Source: Erwinia sp.
Lineage (GTDB): Bacteria > Pseudomonadota > Gammaproteobacteria > Enterobacterales > Enterobacteriaceae
Length of the DNA stretch: 64,000 nucleotides
Direction of reading: 5' to 3'
Assembly (NCBI GenBank): GCA_964016415.1
Contig: OZ024666.1
Span: 2,523,310 to 2,587,309, forward strand
Shown one piece after another: positions 41,168-53,762 of the stretch. Numbering within the stretch: position 1 is the stretch's first letter; the number at the start of each line of letters is the position of its first letter. The translations under genes were made by a program, and so were the position numbers. A model generated the notes under the pieces. It saw only the letters and a program-made list of their open reading frames with translations. It had not been told where the DNA came from and searched no databases.

Positions 41168-41556
41168 CGAGGTTCCTCCGTTGTCATCAGGTACCTGTCC
41201 CCTTTTTTGGCGACAGGAAAAAACGAATATTACGAGGTGTTAACTTGCCATCATCGCTATTGCGACGCATTTATCGCCTGCAACCACATACTCAACACAT
41301 TCACACCTCAAAAAGGGCATTCCAGGCAAGTTATATACCACTCACTATCATCCGGGACGCTCCATTCCTCAAGGGAAAAGAGTCCTGTGATTAATCAGAT
41401 GACATGAATAACGTTGCTCTGCAAGTTACTATAATAATAGTGATAATAAACTACTCTTTCCTGCCTGGTTCATATTATTTAAGCAGTGAAGGATAAAAAG
41501 GACAGGACAATTGAAGAGAGTGCAGGCCGGCACAGTCGGCCTGCATTTTAGCCTAC
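41168..41556. other. Intergenic region between purA and rnr, no gene seen
   Basis: About 390 bases where E. coli and many relatives carry nsrR. I find no Rrf2-type sequence in any frame. Two short overlapping plus-strand frames (41152-41407) look like noise. The stretch contains the purA terminator hairpin and presumably the rnr promoter. Confidence 0.5.
41522..41549. terminator. Hairpin downstream of purA
   Basis: Perfect 8-bp stem GCAGGCCG/CGGCCTGC (41522-41529 with 41537-41544), 7-base loop, 12 bases after the purA stop codon. The T-rich run is better on the plus strand than on the minus strand. Confidence 0.6.
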
Positions 41557-42858
<1,302 letters not shown>

Positions 42859-42993
42859 TCAACATCACCGGTTGCTTAAAAAAGGATTCTACCACCGTAA
42901 AACGACGCTTTCAGCTCTTTTAACCAGCAAATTTTGAGTTTTTGCACACTACGTCACCTACTGTTACGGAAAATAACCCGCGATGAGCACCAC

Positions 42994-43026
42994 AAAAGCA
43001 GTCAGGGCCAAAATGGCCCTGACTGC
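42994..43026 (-). terminator. Terminator of the hfq-hflXKC operon downstream of hflC
   Basis: Perfect 13-bp inverted repeat (42998-43010 with 43014-43026, GCAGTCAGGGCCA and its complement) with a 3-base loop. In the minus direction it is followed by four T. It lies about 30 bases after the hflC stop. Confidence 0.8.
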
Positions 43027-43056
43027 AGAGTACAACATTTTCATACTATACAGAGA

Positions 43057-44061
43057 TTAATGACGCTCTTTAGGTGGCGACTTCATAAAGCGGAAGAAAT
43101 CGCTATCCGGGCTGAGTACCATCACATCCTGATTGCCTTTAAAACTTTTCTCATAAGCACGCAGGCTACGTATAAAAGCATAGAACTCAGGCTCCTGGCT
43201 AAAAGTATCAGCAAACAGTTTTGCCACTTCTGCATCAGCCTCACCCCGAATAATCAGTGCGCTACGCTCCGCTTCCGCTTTGATGCGAATCACTTCATAA
43301 TCGGCAGTAGCACGCACCTTTTCTGCTTCTTCATAGCCCTGAGAGCGCTGACTACGTGCCACAGATTCTCGTTCTGCGCGCATGCGATTATAAATGGCAT
43401 CAGAGACTTCAGCCGGCAAATTAATCTGCTTAATCCGCACGTCAACCACCTCAATACCCAGCGAAGCCATACTATTAGGGTTGAACACGGGGGTTTTACT
43501 TGTCGTTTCCCGCTCCACTTTCTCCGCCACAGACGCTATTGCATTATCTGCCGCCGTAGTAGCGATTCTGTCATCTTTCCCTGCAGTTCCTGCATTCAGT
43601 GCATTACGCACATCAGTTGTCAGACGTCCACGAGAATCAGTGACGATATCTTTGACATCCAGAAGACCAATTTCAGAACGCAAACGGTCACTGAATTTGC
43701 GTCTGAGCAGTACTTCAGCCTGAGAAGTATCACCCCCTCCGGTTGTGAGGTAATAACGACTAAAATCACTGATTCGCCATTTGATGTACGAGTCAACAAT
43801 CAGATCTTTTTTCTCTTTAGTGACAAAGCGATCTGCCTGGTTATCCATTGTCTGAATACGGGCATCAAGGAATTTTACTGATTCAATAAAAGGAATTTTC
43901 AGATGCAGACCTGGTGCATAAACCAGCGGCTTGTTCTCCGCATCTCGCAGCACTTTGCCAAAACGCATCACGATGCCACGCTGCCCTTCCTGAACAACAA
44001 ACAGTGATGCGTAAAGCACGACCAGCACCACAATCAAAACTGCAATAAATGGCTTACGCAT
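43057..44061 (-). CDS. hflC: FtsH modulator HflC
   Basis: A 334-residue SPFH/band-7 inner-membrane protein with an N-terminal anchor (FIAVLIVVLVVLYASLFVV) and a large periplasmic SPFH domain (EGQRGIVMRFGKV, then DSYIKWRISDFSRYY). With HflK it forms a cage around the FtsH protease and modulates its activity. It follows hflK after three bases and is the last gene of the operon. Confidence 0.97.
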   Translation of the reverse strand: MRKPFIAVLIVVLVVLYASLFVVQEGQRGIVMRFGKVLRDAENKPLVYAPGLHLKIPFIESVKFLDARIQTMDNQADRFVTKEKKDLIVDSYIKWRISDFSRYYLTTGGGDTSQAEVLLRRKFSDRLRSEIGLLDVKDIVTDSRGRLTTDVRNALNAGTAGKDDRIATTAADNAIASVAEKVERETTSKTPVFNPNSMASLGIEVVDVRIKQINLPAEVSDAIYNRMRAERESVARSQRSQGYEEAEKVRATADYEVIRIKAEAERSALIIRGEADAEVAKLFADTFSQEPEFYAFIRSLRAYEKSFKGNQDVMVLSPDSDFFRFMKSPPKERH

Positions 44062-44064
44062 CCG

Positions 44065-45306
44065 TTATTCTCTCCCTTCGCGTAGGGTGTCAGCACGCTG
44101 AGCATTGGCCCGTCGCTGCCCCATAATATCATCGGCTGTTTGCGTGTTACTGCGGTTACGTTCAGCCTGTGTTTCGGGTATTCGCACTGTATCTGAGCGA
44201 TTACTGTTGAGCGTACCGGATGAAATGTGATTACCCGACTTTGCCGAGCCGTTCATCATTTGATCGAGCGGTAATAACATCAAACTATTGGATTGTTCAT
44301 TCATCAGTACTTTACGTGTCTGACTCAACACCTTTTCCATACTGTCAATATAGAGGCGTTCACGGGTCACTTCAGGCGCGGCACGGTATTCTGGTAACAG
44401 CTTCGCGAAACGGGCCACTTCCCCCTGCGCTTCCAGTACGGTACGTGCTTTATAGGCTCTGGCTTCTTCGAGTATACGCTGCGCATCACCATTAGCTTTC
44501 GGCTGTACTTCGTTAGCATAAGCCTCAGCTTCACGTACATACTGCTCACGGTTTTCACGTGCGGCAATTGCATCATCGAAGGCTTTTTTGACCTCTTCAG
44601 GTGGTCTGGCTGCCTGGAAGTTCACATCGAGTAAGGTGATACCCGTATCATACGGACGAATAGTCTCTTCCAGTTCACGTTGTGTCTCGCTTCTGACTAT
44701 CGTGCGCCCTTCAGTCAGGATACGATCCATCGTCGAACCACCAATCACACCGCGTAATGCGCTGTCAGTGGCCTGACGCAAACTGTTTTCAGCATTGGTG
44801 ACTGAATACAAATAGCGCTCTGGATCTGTAACCCGGTACTGCACGTTCATCTCCACGCGTACCACATTTTCATCAGAAGTAAGCATCATGCCAGAGGCAC
44901 CAAGTTCACGTACAGCTTCAACGTTAACAGCACGAACCTGGTCGATAAACGTTGGTTTCCAGTTCAGACCTGGCTCAACAATATGGCTGAATTTACCAAA
45001 GCGAGTGACGACACCGCGCTCAGCTTCCTTAATGGTATAAAAACCAGTAGCAGCCCAAACCACAACCGCAGCCACCGCCACGATAGTGAACAGACGACCA
45101 CCACCACTCGCTGTTGGGGTCTGATTACCACCGTTGTTACCACCTGAACCTTTGAATAACTGCGTCAGTTTTCGAAAGAGTGCATCCACTTCAGGCACAT
45201 TTTTATCGCGCCCTGTATTATTATTTCCCCCGGAGTTGCCGCCTTTATCGCTGCTTCCCCATGGGTCGCGGTCCTGTCCGTTATTTCCGGGCTGATTCCA
45301 CGCCAT
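44065..45306 (-). CDS. hflK: FtsH modulator HflK
   Basis: A 413-residue SPFH protein. The cytoplasmic N-terminus is Gly/Asn-rich (MAWNQPGNNGQDRDPWGSS), the membrane span is at about residues 75-98, and the band-7 domain follows (AERGVVTRFGKFSHIVEPGL). A Gln/Asn/Arg-rich tail ends the protein. It partners with HflC. Length is near that of E. coli HflK (419). Confidence 0.97.
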   Translation of the reverse strand: MAWNQPGNNGQDRDPWGSSDKGGNSGGNNNTGRDKNVPEVDALFRKLTQLFKGSGGNNGGNQTPTASGGGRLFTIVAVAAVVVWAATGFYTIKEAERGVVTRFGKFSHIVEPGLNWKPTFIDQVRAVNVEAVRELGASGMMLTSDENVVRVEMNVQYRVTDPERYLYSVTNAENSLRQATDSALRGVIGGSTMDRILTEGRTIVRSETQRELEETIRPYDTGITLLDVNFQAARPPEEVKKAFDDAIAARENREQYVREAEAYANEVQPKANGDAQRILEEARAYKARTVLEAQGEVARFAKLLPEYRAAPEVTRERLYIDSMEKVLSQTRKVLMNEQSNSLMLLPLDQMMNGSAKSGNHISSGTLNSNRSDTVRIPETQAERNRSNTQTADDIMGQRRANAQRADTLREGRE

Positions 45307-45381
45307 GTTTATGCTCCATTAATTGTGTGTGCGGTGGTATTCCAATCCCAGAGATGGAATACACGTATCAAACAACATCAG

Positions 45382-46662
45382 TTAAAATACATACTGTTGT
45401 AACATCGGCTCTTGCTTGTTGAGCCGACGCCACTCGACTGCAGGCATCCGTATCTGTAGGATCACGCTCCCCTGCTCATCATTCCACTCTTTTTCTATCG
45501 ACTGGAGCTGATAAAAACGACTGCGTAATCGTCCCTCTTCCGGAGGTAAACGTACATGAAATTGCGCGATCTCCCCGGCAAGACGTTCACTCAATGCCTG
45601 AAAGAGTAATTCTGTACCTTCTCCCGTCTGTGCCGAAAGCCAGACTCGCACCGGTAAATTTTCTTCATTACGATCGATTCTGGGAACAAAGTCCTCCAGC
45701 ATATCAATTTTATTCATCACCAACAGCGTTGGGATCTCGTCTGATTCGATCTCTTCAAGTACTTCATCCACTGCGGCGATATTTTCATCAACACGGTTAT
45801 CTGCTGCATCAATGACGTGTAATAACAGCGTTGCCTGTCGGGTTTCCTGCAACGTTGCTTTAAATGCTGCTACCAAATCATGGGGTAAGTGTCGAATGAA
45901 ACCCACGGTGTCAGCCAGCACCACTTCTCCCACATCCGCCACATCGACCCGTCTCAGGGTGGGGTCCAGCGTAGCAAAAAGCTGGTCAGCCACATAAACT
46001 TCCGCAGTGGTCAGGCGATTGAACAGCGTTGATTTCCCTGCATTGGTATAGCCAACCAAAGATACTGTAGGAATGTCAGCTTTGGTACGCGATTGCCTGC
46101 CTTGCTCTCGTTGTTTCTCTACTTTGGCTAAACGTGAAAGGATGAGCGTGATACGATTACGCAGTAATCGACGATCGGTTTCCAGCTGTGTTTCACCCGG
46201 CCCGCGCAGACCGATCCCCCCTTTTTGACGTTCAAGGTGAGTCCAGCCCCGCACAAGGCGAGTTGCAAGATGACGCAATTGCGCCAGCTCAACCTGAAGT
46301 TTCCCCTCATGAGTACGCGCACGCTGGGCAAAAATATCAAGGATAAGTCCGGTACGGTCAATGACCCGACACTCGCATAGCGCTTCGAGATTACGTTCCT
46401 GCGCAGGTGTTAAGGCGTGGTCAAACAACACCACTGAAGCCGCCTGCTCTTTTACAGCTGCTGCAATCTCCAGTGCTTTACCTTCACCGACGAAATATTT
46501 AGGGTGCGGGGCCTTGCGTGTACCTGTAACGACAGATAATGCCTCCACCCCGGCAGAAGAGACCAGCGTTTCAAACTCCTGCATGTCCTCAGTGTCCCGA
46601 TCCTGGGAAAAATAGATGTGAACCAGTACTGCATGCTCACCGGCATCATAACGGTCAAACAA
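45382..46662 (-). CDS. hflX: Ribosome rescue GTPase HflX
   Basis: A 426-residue GTPase that splits heat-damaged or stalled 70S ribosomes. The N-terminal HflX domain covers about 1-185 ([37 protein letters not shown]), followed by the G domain ([16 protein letters not shown] near 200, [10 protein letters not shown] near 250, NKID near 320). Start: the frame is open to 46701 from an ATG, but homology to E. coli HflX (426 residues, starting FDRYDAGE after the initiator) points to a TTG at 46662, with GAGAGG seven bases upstream. Confidence 0.96.
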   Translation of the reverse strand: MFDRYDAGEHAVLVHIYFSQDRDTEDMQEFETLVSSAGVEALSVVTGTRKAPHPKYFVGEGKALEIAAAVKEQAASVVLFDHALTPAQERNLEALCECRVIDRTGLILDIFAQRARTHEGKLQVELAQLRHLATRLVRGWTHLERQKGGIGLRGPGETQLETDRRLLRNRITLILSRLAKVEKQREQGRQSRTKADIPTVSLVGYTNAGKSTLFNRLTTAEVYVADQLFATLDPTLRRVDVADVGEVVLADTVGFIRHLPHDLVAAFKATLQETRQATLLLHVIDAADNRVDENIAAVDEVLEEIESDEIPTLLVMNKIDMLEDFVPRIDRNEENLPVRVWLSAQTGEGTELLFQALSERLAGEIAQFHVRLPPEEGRLRSRFYQLQSIEKEWNDEQGSVILQIRMPAVEWRRLNKQEPMLQQYVF

Positions 46663-46860
46663 CGTGAAACCTCTCAGAACCTTGTGAAACCAGCTACACA
46701 ATACTCATACTGCGTAAAACCAGATTGAATCAACCGCTTCACTCATTGAAACAGAAAAAAGTTTGTCACTCCCTTTGCGATGGCACTGGCCAGGGCAGCT
46801 GTTTATCTGCCCCGACTCGTAACATCAGCGAGTCAACCGGATTAACTCGCTCAGAAACCA

Positions 46861-47166
46861 TTAAGCTTGTTCGTTTTCGTCATCTTCTGCATTCACAGCA
46901 GATGACGCAGTTCCGTTGCTTTGATGATAACTACTGCCCCCGACATTATTGTTGTGATGAGATATTGGACGGGAAGGCACCACCGTTGATATGGCATGCT
47001 TATACACCATCTGACTTACTGTATTTTTCAGTAAAATAACAAACTGGTCGAATGACTCAATTTGCCCCTGAAGCTTGATACCATTGACCAGATAAATTGA
47101 AACCGGAACACGTTCACGACGCAATGCGTTTAAGAACGGATCTTGCAAAGATTGCCCCTTAGCCAT
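46861..47166 (-). CDS. hfq: RNA chaperone Hfq
   Basis: A 101-residue Sm-like hexameric RNA chaperone that pairs small RNAs with mRNAs. The core (residues 1-65) has [35 protein letters not shown] and the Sm2 motif [11 protein letters not shown]. The C-terminal tail is disordered (His/Asn/Ser-rich, acidic end DDENEQA). E. coli Hfq has 102 residues. It lies between miaA and hflX. Confidence 0.98.
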   Translation of the reverse strand: MAKGQSLQDPFLNALRRERVPVSIYLVNGIKLQGQIESFDQFVILLKNTVSQMVYKHAISTVVPSRPISHHNNNVGGSSYHQSNGTASSAVNAEDDENEQA

Positions 47167-47267
47167 TATATCTTTTCCTTGTATGCCTGTTGTTTATTTT
47201 GTGGGGATCAAATGATCCTAAAAAGAGCCTAATTAATGTGCGACCATACTGTGCCAATTGTACACAA

Positions 47268-48221
47268 TCATTCCTGCTTCGCACCAAGAACCTGTAACAC
47301 GTTTATCAATGCGGTTTCTGGTTGCTCACTATCCAGCCAGTGAACATCTTTCCACCCTCTCAGCCAGGTAATTTGCCGCTTGGCTAACTGCCGTGTTGCG
47401 CAAATACCGCGAAATACCATCTCATCATAATCGATTTCACCAGAAAGATATGACCACATCTGGCGATAACCCACGCAACGGATAGATGGCATATCAGTGT
47501 GCAAATCGCCACGGGAAAAAAGCCCCCGTACCTCTGCTTCAAAATTGGAGGCAAGCATCTGAAGTAAGCGCTGCTCAATACGTTGATGAATCACTTCACG
47601 CTGCTGCGGCGCTATCGCGAACTGAGTCACATCATAAGGTAACTCGCCTCCGGCGATTTTAGTGAGCTCAGTTAATGTTTTACCTGAAATATAAAAAACT
47701 TCCAGTGCCCGTGATAATCGCTGGGGATCATTAGGGTGAATTCGTTGTGCAGAAACGGGATCTACATCACACAATTGCTGATGTAATGATGCCCATCCCA
47801 CACGACGAGCTTCGGCTTCTATTTCGGCGCGTACGTCAGGTGAGGCAGGAGGTAAAGGGGACAACCCCTCCAGCAACGCTTTAAAATAGAGCATTGTCCC
47901 ACCGACCAGCAACGGGATCCGACCCCGGGCTACAATGTCAGCCATTTCGATCAAAGCATCACGACGAAATTCTGCGGCTGAATAGGCCTCTGCGGGATCA
48001 CGAATATCCAGCAAACGGTGGGGAGCACGCTTTAACTCTCCGGCGTCTGGCTTGGCTGTGCCGATATCCATTCCACGATAAATCAAAGCAGAATCTACGC
48101 TGATTAATTCAACCGGCAAATGTTCTCTTAATGCTATCGCCAGTGCGGTCTTACCTGAAGCGGTAGGTCCCATTAAAAAAAGCGCTTTTGGCCGGGGGGC
48201 GGAAGTTAACTCACTGTTCAT
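47268..48221 (-). CDS. miaA: tRNA dimethylallyltransferase MiaA
   Basis: A 317-residue enzyme that adds the dimethylallyl group to A37 of tRNAs reading UNN codons. P-loop [11 protein letters not shown] near residue 17; other motifs are [34 protein letters not shown] and [11 protein letters not shown] prefer the ATG at 48221 (MNSELTSA), giving near-E. coli length (316); the frame reaches 48230. Its start overlaps the end of mutL by 11 bases, so the two are coupled. Confidence 0.97.
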   Translation of the reverse strand: MNSELTSAPRPKALFLMGPTASGKTALAIALREHLPVELISVDSALIYRGMDIGTAKPDAGELKRAPHRLLDIRDPAEAYSAAEFRRDALIEMADIVARGRIPLLVGGTMLYFKALLEGLSPLPPASPDVRAEIEAEARRVGWASLHQQLCDVDPVSAQRIHPNDPQRLSRALEVFYISGKTLTELTKIAGGELPYDVTQFAIAPQQREVIHQRIEQRLLQMLASNFEAEVRGLFSRGDLHTDMPSIRCVGYRQMWSYLSGEIDYDEMVFRGICATRQLAKRQITWLRGWKDVHWLDSEQPETALINVLQVLGAKQE

Positions 48222-50094
48222 TAAATGCATTTACCGTCGAACTCAGATCAACAGATTGTAACAACTCACGCGGAGGCGTGATAACCCATTCAGGACACAG
48301 GCGTTCCAACTCTGCCAGCAACGTAATCGCCTGAGCTTGCCCCCACTGTACCTCGCCCTGCAGCTGACTCGCCAGCCACTCTGCCAATTGTTCTGCTGTA
48401 CAGGCCGAGTGTAAAGCAAGATAGCCTAACAGTTCTGGAATCAAGATTTGTAAATTTTGTTGGCGTAAAGGTAAAGGCACCCCTTTAAGCATCAAGGTAT
48501 TACCATCAGTTTGTAGATCCAAGGCCAGTGATGACAAAAGATGCTGATTTTCTTGCTGAGCCTTGCGCTCTTCTGTCGACACTTTCAGCCGTAAAGGGAT
48601 CAATAAAGGCTGTGTACGCAATCCCTCTGCACCTGGAAGTAATTGTCTTTTCCTCAGTTCACGTTCAGCGACAGGTAATGAAAGTAATCTAATCCCGTAT
48701 TGATCTTCCAGTAAAGCGTAGCAATTCATCACCACAGTCAGTAAGCGGCCAAAGGTTTGCGAGTGCCCGGACAAGGGAATCCGGGAATGATGAGGAGAGT
48801 TCAGCGAGGGCTCTCTGGCTGAACGTGGAGGGGTCGCCTGCAACAACTTCTGATAGAGTGCCCCCTCGCGTTTTTGGTAACTCTCACCCCGTAACATCGC
48901 TGGCGGTAGCGCCGCAGGAGTCCTCTCCTCATAAGCTATCTGCAGAGAAGACGAGGAATTCACAGGCCCCCCATCACTATCAGGGGGAGATGCAGAGACG
49001 CTTTCCGCAGAAAACCGGTTAGTTCCCGCCGCCGGGCGGTTAGGGGCAGGAGAACGGCCAGCAGACTCATCGGAAGTCGGTAATATTTCTTTTTGCTGAC
49101 TCTCCTGCAGAACAGTCATCACGCCCTGGTAAATAAAATCGTGCACCAGACGTGACTGGTGAAAACGCACTTCATGTTTCGCCGGGTGTACATTGACATC
49201 AACCTGATGAGGATCGACAGTGAGATACAGCACATAAGCAGGTTGTTGATCTGCGCCGAGCTTATCCTGATAAGCCTGACGGATAGCATGGTTGATCAAC
49301 CTGTCACGCATCATACGTCCATTTACATAGCAATATTGCAGTTCACTCAATGTACGAGAACCTGCGGGATCCGCCACCCACCCGTTTAATGCAAGATCAC
49401 TGTGCTGCCAGCTGATTTGCAACGCATGCTGCAAAAAAGGAATACCACAAATAGCAGCCAGACGTTTTTCACGCTGACTGTTTTCACTCACTCCCCGATA
49501 CTGTCTGACTAACTTACCGTTGTGCGTCAGGGAAAATGCCACATCAAAACGCGCTAAAGCGATGCGGCGGATAACTTCATCAATATGCGTAAATTCTGTT
49601 TTCTCGGTACGCATAAATTTACGCCGGGCCGGAGTGTTATAGAACAGGTCGAGTACCTCAACCGTTGTCCCCACCGGATGAGCCGCTGGTCGTGTGGTAA
49701 CAGCCATTTCACGCCCTTCCGCATAAGCTTGCCAGGCTTCATTCTGCTCCACCGTGCGGGATGTCAGCGTCAGACGTGACACAGAACTGATACTTGCCAG
49801 TGCTTCACCACGAAACCCCAGGCTAAGAATTGCTTCCAGATCGTCGAGTGTCGCTATTTTACTGGTAGCATGACGAGCAAGTGCCATTGCCAGCTCATCC
49901 TGACAGATACCACCGCCATCATCACGGATACGAATTAGTTTTGCTCCGCCTTTTTCTATCTCAATGTCTATTCTCTTCGCCCCGGCATCGAGGCTATTTT
50001 CTACCAACTCTTTTACCACCGATGCAGGACGCTCCACCACCTCACCGGCAGCTATCTGATTAGCCAGCTGCGGAGGCAGGATCTGAATAGGCAT
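48211..50094 (-). CDS. mutL: DNA mismatch repair protein MutL
   Basis: A 627-residue GHKL ATPase that links MutS recognition to MutH and UvrD. ATP-site motifs are [17 protein letters not shown] (near residue 30), RDDGGGI, and [14 protein letters not shown] (near 95); RPASVVKE and [19 protein letters not shown] are also family-typical. The C-terminal dimerisation domain starts at about 435. There is no endonuclease DQHAxxER motif, as expected in MutH-containing enterobacteria. It follows amiB after 17 bases. Confidence 0.97.
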   Translation of the reverse strand: MPIQILPPQLANQIAAGEVVERPASVVKELVENSLDAGAKRIDIEIEKGGAKLIRIRDDGGGICQDELAMALARHATSKIATLDDLEAILSLGFRGEALASISSVSRLTLTSRTVEQNEAWQAYAEGREMAVTTRPAAHPVGTTVEVLDLFYNTPARRKFMRTEKTEFTHIDEVIRRIALARFDVAFSLTHNGKLVRQYRGVSENSQREKRLAAICGIPFLQHALQISWQHSDLALNGWVADPAGSRTLSELQYCYVNGRMMRDRLINHAIRQAYQDKLGADQQPAYVLYLTVDPHQVDVNVHPAKHEVRFHQSRLVHDFIYQGVMTVLQESQQKEILPTSDESAGRSPAPNRPAAGTNRFSAESVSASPPDSDGGPVNSSSSLQIAYEERTPAALPPAMLRGESYQKREGALYQKLLQATPPRSAREPSLNSPHHSRIPLSGHSQTFGRLLTVVMNCYALLEDQYGIRLLSLPVAERELRKRQLLPGAEGLRTQPLLIPLRLKVSTEERKAQQENQHLLSSLALDLQTDGNTLMLKGVPLPLRQQNLQILIPELLGYLALHSACTAEQLAEWLASQLQGEVQWGQAQAITLLAELERLCPEWVITPPRELLQSVDLSSTVNAFNEQ

Positions 50095-50111
50095 AAAAGC
50101 TCCTTAAGCAC

Positions 50112-51776
50112 TTAAGATGATGGAATAACCAGTGTGGTACCTAGCAAGACATTATTCGATTTAAGTTTATTTACCTGTTTAATCTTCTGGCTGCTAACAC
50201 CGTAACGGGCAGCAATCGAAGAGAGTGAGTCACCACTTACTACTTTATGACGCACAGGTTTCCCGGCCCCCGCAGTGCTGGAAACAGGTACAGTGACGGC
50301 CGGTAAATTAAGGCGTTGCCCCACCCATACCACATCGTTACGTAAGGTATTCAGCGAGCGTAATGTCGCACTACTGACACCATACTTCGCTGCAATTCCG
50401 GACAATGTCTCACCACGGCGTACTGTATGCTGCTGCGTCGCCGCACGGGGTTGGGTTTGAGGCATTGACGCAGAGGAGTGGCGACTCTCACTTGCGGATG
50501 TACGTGACGCCCTGTTTTCCTGTCGCGGCATAGTCTGCAAGGGATGAGCTAAAAAGTAGTTGCGGACACCTTTATAGATAGCCTGCGCAATCTTTTGCTG
50601 ATAAGCCTCGCTACCTAATAAGCGTTCTTCACTGGCATTACTGATAAAACCCGTTTCAACCAATAATGAGGGAATATCAGGCGAACGCAATACACCGAGG
50701 CTGGCGTGCTCAGGTTTACGTTTATGCAACGCACCGACCTGTTTGAGTTGTGTTATCACTTTTGTTGCCACATCGTAGCCTACACGTTGCGAATGACCAA
50801 ACTGCAGATCCAATACCGCCTGACTCAGATAGGGGTCTGCCTGGCTATTTGCCAGCAAATCACCGGCACCTCCAAGCAATTCTGACTGTTTTTCGTGCTG
50901 CTCTAGCCAGCCTGCCATTTCGCTGTTAGCCCGACGGTTAGAGAGAACCCAGACAGAAGCCCCCGAGGCACTGCGATTCGGCGCTGCATCTGCGTGGATG
51001 GAAACTAAAACATTAGCATTCTGTTTACGCGCAACATCAGAACGCCCCATAACTGAGATAAAATAGTCGCCATCTCGCGTCATCACCCCTTTAAACATCG
51101 GGTCATCGTTCAATAAAGCACGCAGTTTACGCGCTATCGCCAGCGTCACTGTTTTCTCTTTCAGACCACCGGCACCAGTCGCCCCCGGATCTTGACCGCC
51201 ATGACCAGCATCAATCGCCACAATAACAACATCATTCACCGCCTGTGGGGCTCTGCCCGGACGGGCAACCTGATTCCCGCTACTGACATCCATTAAAGGA
51301 TTACCGAGCAAAGGATGCTTCTCTACTTCTGGTGGAGGTTGCCGGGAAGGTTTAACTGCCACCGTCGTGCGCTCACGGGTATTTCCCACCGCATCAATGG
51401 TGAATATCAAATGGGTATCATTGCCATGCCGCTCGGTCGTTGCCCGTGTTTTAGCTGCCTGAGTCAGATCAACCACCAGGCGGATACTCTGCTTATCTTT
51501 AGGCGTACTGGCGCGAATACGCTTGACCATATTTTCACCACTGAAAGTCAGTGGTAATCCTTTCACCAAACCACTTTGCCGGATATCCAGCACTACCCGG
51601 TGAGGCTGACTGAGTGAAAAATAAGCATAATCAGGTTTCCCGGCAAAACGCAGGGTAACAGTCGCCCGGCTATTACCATTTGATACGGTAATATCTGAAA
51701 GGTTAGCCGCCTGAGCCAGTGAGAAGAATAATGAGAAAAAACAGAGGGCAATAATGCCCGTGACTACACGCCACAT
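50112..51776 (-). CDS. amiB: N-acetylmuramoyl-L-alanine amidase AmiB
   Basis: A 554-residue periplasmic amidase that splits septal peptidoglycan and is activated by EnvC. Signal peptide about 1-23; AMIN domain about 25-125; Amidase_3 catalytic domain about 183-410, with zinc ligands H192 (DAGHGG), E207 and H261 (SIHADA) and the catalytic Glu near 374 (VETGFISN); then a linker and two LysM domains (about 449-492 and 509-552), each beginning H(T/K)V with GETLSGIA or GDSLSSIA. E. coli AmiB is shorter (445), so the C-terminal binding part is enlarged here. It starts two bases after tsaE. Confidence 0.95.
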   Translation of the reverse strand: MWRVVTGIIALCFFSLFFSLAQAANLSDITVSNGNSRATVTLRFAGKPDYAYFSLSQPHRVVLDIRQSGLVKGLPLTFSGENMVKRIRASTPKDKQSIRLVVDLTQAAKTRATTERHGNDTHLIFTIDAVGNTRERTTVAVKPSRQPPPEVEKHPLLGNPLMDVSSGNQVARPGRAPQAVNDVVIVAIDAGHGGQDPGATGAGGLKEKTVTLAIARKLRALLNDDPMFKGVMTRDGDYFISVMGRSDVARKQNANVLVSIHADAAPNRSASGASVWVLSNRRANSEMAGWLEQHEKQSELLGGAGDLLANSQADPYLSQAVLDLQFGHSQRVGYDVATKVITQLKQVGALHKRKPEHASLGVLRSPDIPSLLVETGFISNASEERLLGSEAYQQKIAQAIYKGVRNYFLAHPLQTMPRQENRASRTSASESRHSSASMPQTQPRAATQQHTVRRGETLSGIAAKYGVSSATLRSLNTLRNDVVWVGQRLNLPAVTVPVSSTAGAGKPVRHKVVSGDSLSSIAARYGVSSQKIKQVNKLKSNNVLLGTTLVIPSS

Positions 51777-51778
51777 GA

Positions 51779-52252
51779 TCAGATATCCTTTTCCATTTGC
51801 ATCCTCTGAACCACCTCTCTCCCCTTTTCCGTGAGTGCTTGTAGTTCAGCCTTTCGTCCTGCTGGCTGGTAATCAAGATATAATGCGATATCAGCAATGG
51901 GTAACACACCATCTCCCCGTTGGGGCCACTCTACCAGGCAGAGTGTGTTATCGGTAAAATAGTCACGAATACCCATATATTCCAGTTCTTCAGCGTCAGC
52001 CAGTCGGTAAAGATCGAAATGGCAGACAAGGTACTGCGCAAAGGGATAGGTTTCAACCAATGTATAGGTTGGACTTTTTACTGTCCCCGAATGCCCTAAA
52101 GCCTGTAGAAAACCTCGCGTGAACGTGGTTTTCCCGGCACCAAGATCACCATACAAATAGAGAGTAACAGCGCCCTGACAGGCATGGGCAAGAGAAGCGC
52201 CCAGTGACAGGGTAGCATCTTCATCAGACAGAAACAGGGAGCTCGTTTTCAT
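51779..52252 (-). CDS. tsaE: tRNA threonylcarbamoyladenosine biosynthesis protein TsaE
   Basis: A 157-residue P-loop ATPase that with TsaB and TsaD makes t6A37 in ANN-decoding tRNAs. Walker A is [13 protein letters not shown] near residue 37, followed by [11 protein letters not shown] and the HFDLYRL motif. I chose the ATG at 52252 (MKTSSLFL) by length (E. coli 153 residues); the open frame to 52288 would run into nnr. Confidence 0.95.
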   Translation of the reverse strand: MKTSSLFLSDEDATLSLGASLAHACQGAVTLYLYGDLGAGKTTFTRGFLQALGHSGTVKSPTYTLVETYPFAQYLVCHFDLYRLADAEELEYMGIRDYFTDNTLCLVEWPQRGDGVLPIADIALYLDYQPAGRKAELQALTEKGREVVQRMQMEKDI

Positions 52253-52262
52253 TATTTTTGTT

Positions 52263-53762
52263 CTACATCTCAGGATTAATAAACGCATAAAGTTCAGAAA
52301 AAAGATCCGTGGCTAACATGCCACGTGGTCCACGACGTGCAGCAAGCACATCGGCGGCCGCACCATGTATGACAGATCCTGCACAGGCAGCCTCAAACAG
52401 CGTGTGCCCCTGGCCAAGTAAACAACCAATGATACCGGATAACACATCGCCCATTCCTCCCGAAGCCATGCCAGGATTACCTACATCCGCTATCGCCATC
52501 TCCCCTGCCGCACTGACGATTAATGTGCCAGCCCCCTTGAGCACCACTGTGCCACCGAATTTTTGGGCAAGTTGCCGGGCTGCCGCTGGCCGATTATTTT
52601 CAATTTCAGCAACACTGGTGCTTAACAGCCGGGCTGCCTCACCAGGATGTGGGGTTAGCAGTCGGTTTTCCGCAAAATGATGGCTTTGCGCCAGCAGATT
52701 AAGTGCATCAGCATCCCAAAGCATCGGTTTACGGAAATTTTCCGCCATTTTCAGGGCATTCTTACTCCATTCACTCTGACCAAGGCCAGGACCAATTACC
52801 ATAGCATCGGCCCACTCCATTGCCTCAGAGAGAGAAGCATCAGTCAGCGCCCCGACCATCAACTCAGGTCTGGCGGCCAGTATTGCCAGACTATTTTCCG
52901 GTCGGGTCAGAATTCTGACTAACCCGGCACCCGAACGTAATGCCGCTTCTCCTGCCATTCGTACGGCGCCTGCAGTATCCGTGTCGCCACCGACAATCAC
53001 CAGCTTACCATTATCACCTTTATGCGCTGACCGTCTCAGTGGTTTCAGCCAGTGCCGTAATGAGGCTGCATCACAGCGTTGTATCGGTGCTACAGCATTT
53101 TCACCAGCACCGATGCCCAAGTCATCGCAAAACAACCGACCGGTAACATCCCGTGCTTTACCTGTCAGCAGACCGGGTTTTAATACCAGAAAGGTCAGCG
53201 TTTCATCTGCCATTATCACCGCACCAGGTACCGCGCCAGTTGCTGCATTGAGTCCACTCGGTACATCAACCGAAAATACCGGTGCCGGATGCGCATTGGC
53301 CTCATCAATTAAATCGCTATAAGGTGCCTGCGGCGCACGGTTAAGCCCCGTCCCAAATAAAGCATCAATGATAACATCTACACTTTCCGGCCACTGATCG
53401 GCTGGTTCGTGAATGACGCCACCTGATTCTAACCATGCACCACGCGCCTGAGCGGCTTCCGGGGGCCACTTACCCGGACAAGCAATCACCGTGACAATCA
53501 GCCCCGCCGCCTGAGCACGTTGTGCGATGACAAACCCATCTCCGCCATTGTTACCTGCACCACATAAAATCAGCCAGTGCTTTTTTTCTGGCCAGCGCGC
53601 ACTTACCCGACGAAAAACAGCCTCACCAGCATTCTCCATCAAACGATACAAGGTGATCCTCTGAGCTTTAGCAGCTTCCCGCTCAAGATTCGCTAAACAC
53701 TCTACAGGCCACACCGATTCAGGTAGACTAGAAAGGTGTTGTGCTTTTTTCAGGTTATTCAT
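52263..53762 (-). CDS. nnr: Bifunctional NAD(P)H-hydrate epimerase/dehydratase Nnr
   Basis: A 499-residue metabolite-repair enzyme. The N-terminal epimerase domain (about 10-215) has [15 protein letters not shown]; the C-terminal ADP-dependent dehydratase domain (about 225-495) has [14 protein letters not shown]-like [36 protein letters not shown] and [16 protein letters not shown]. It repairs hydrated NAD(P)H. The ATG at 53762 directly abuts the likely start of the divergent queG. Confidence 0.96.
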   Translation of the reverse strand: MNNLKKAQHLSSLPESVWPVECLANLEREAAKAQRITLYRLMENAGEAVFRRVSARWPEKKHWLILCGAGNNGGDGFVIAQRAQAAGLIVTVIACPGKWPPEAAQARGAWLESGGVIHEPADQWPESVDVIIDALFGTGLNRAPQAPYSDLIDEANAHPAPVFSVDVPSGLNAATGAVPGAVIMADETLTFLVLKPGLLTGKARDVTGRLFCDDLGIGAGENAVAPIQRCDAASLRHWLKPLRRSAHKGDNGKLVIVGGDTDTAGAVRMAGEAALRSGAGLVRILTRPENSLAILAARPELMVGALTDASLSEAMEWADAMVIGPGLGQSEWSKNALKMAENFRKPMLWDADALNLLAQSHHFAENRLLTPHPGEAARLLSTSVAEIENNRPAAARQLAQKFGGTVVLKGAGTLIVSAAGEMAIADVGNPGMASGGMGDVLSGIIGCLLGQGHTLFEAACAGSVIHGAAADVLAARRGPRGMLATDLFSELYAFINPEM

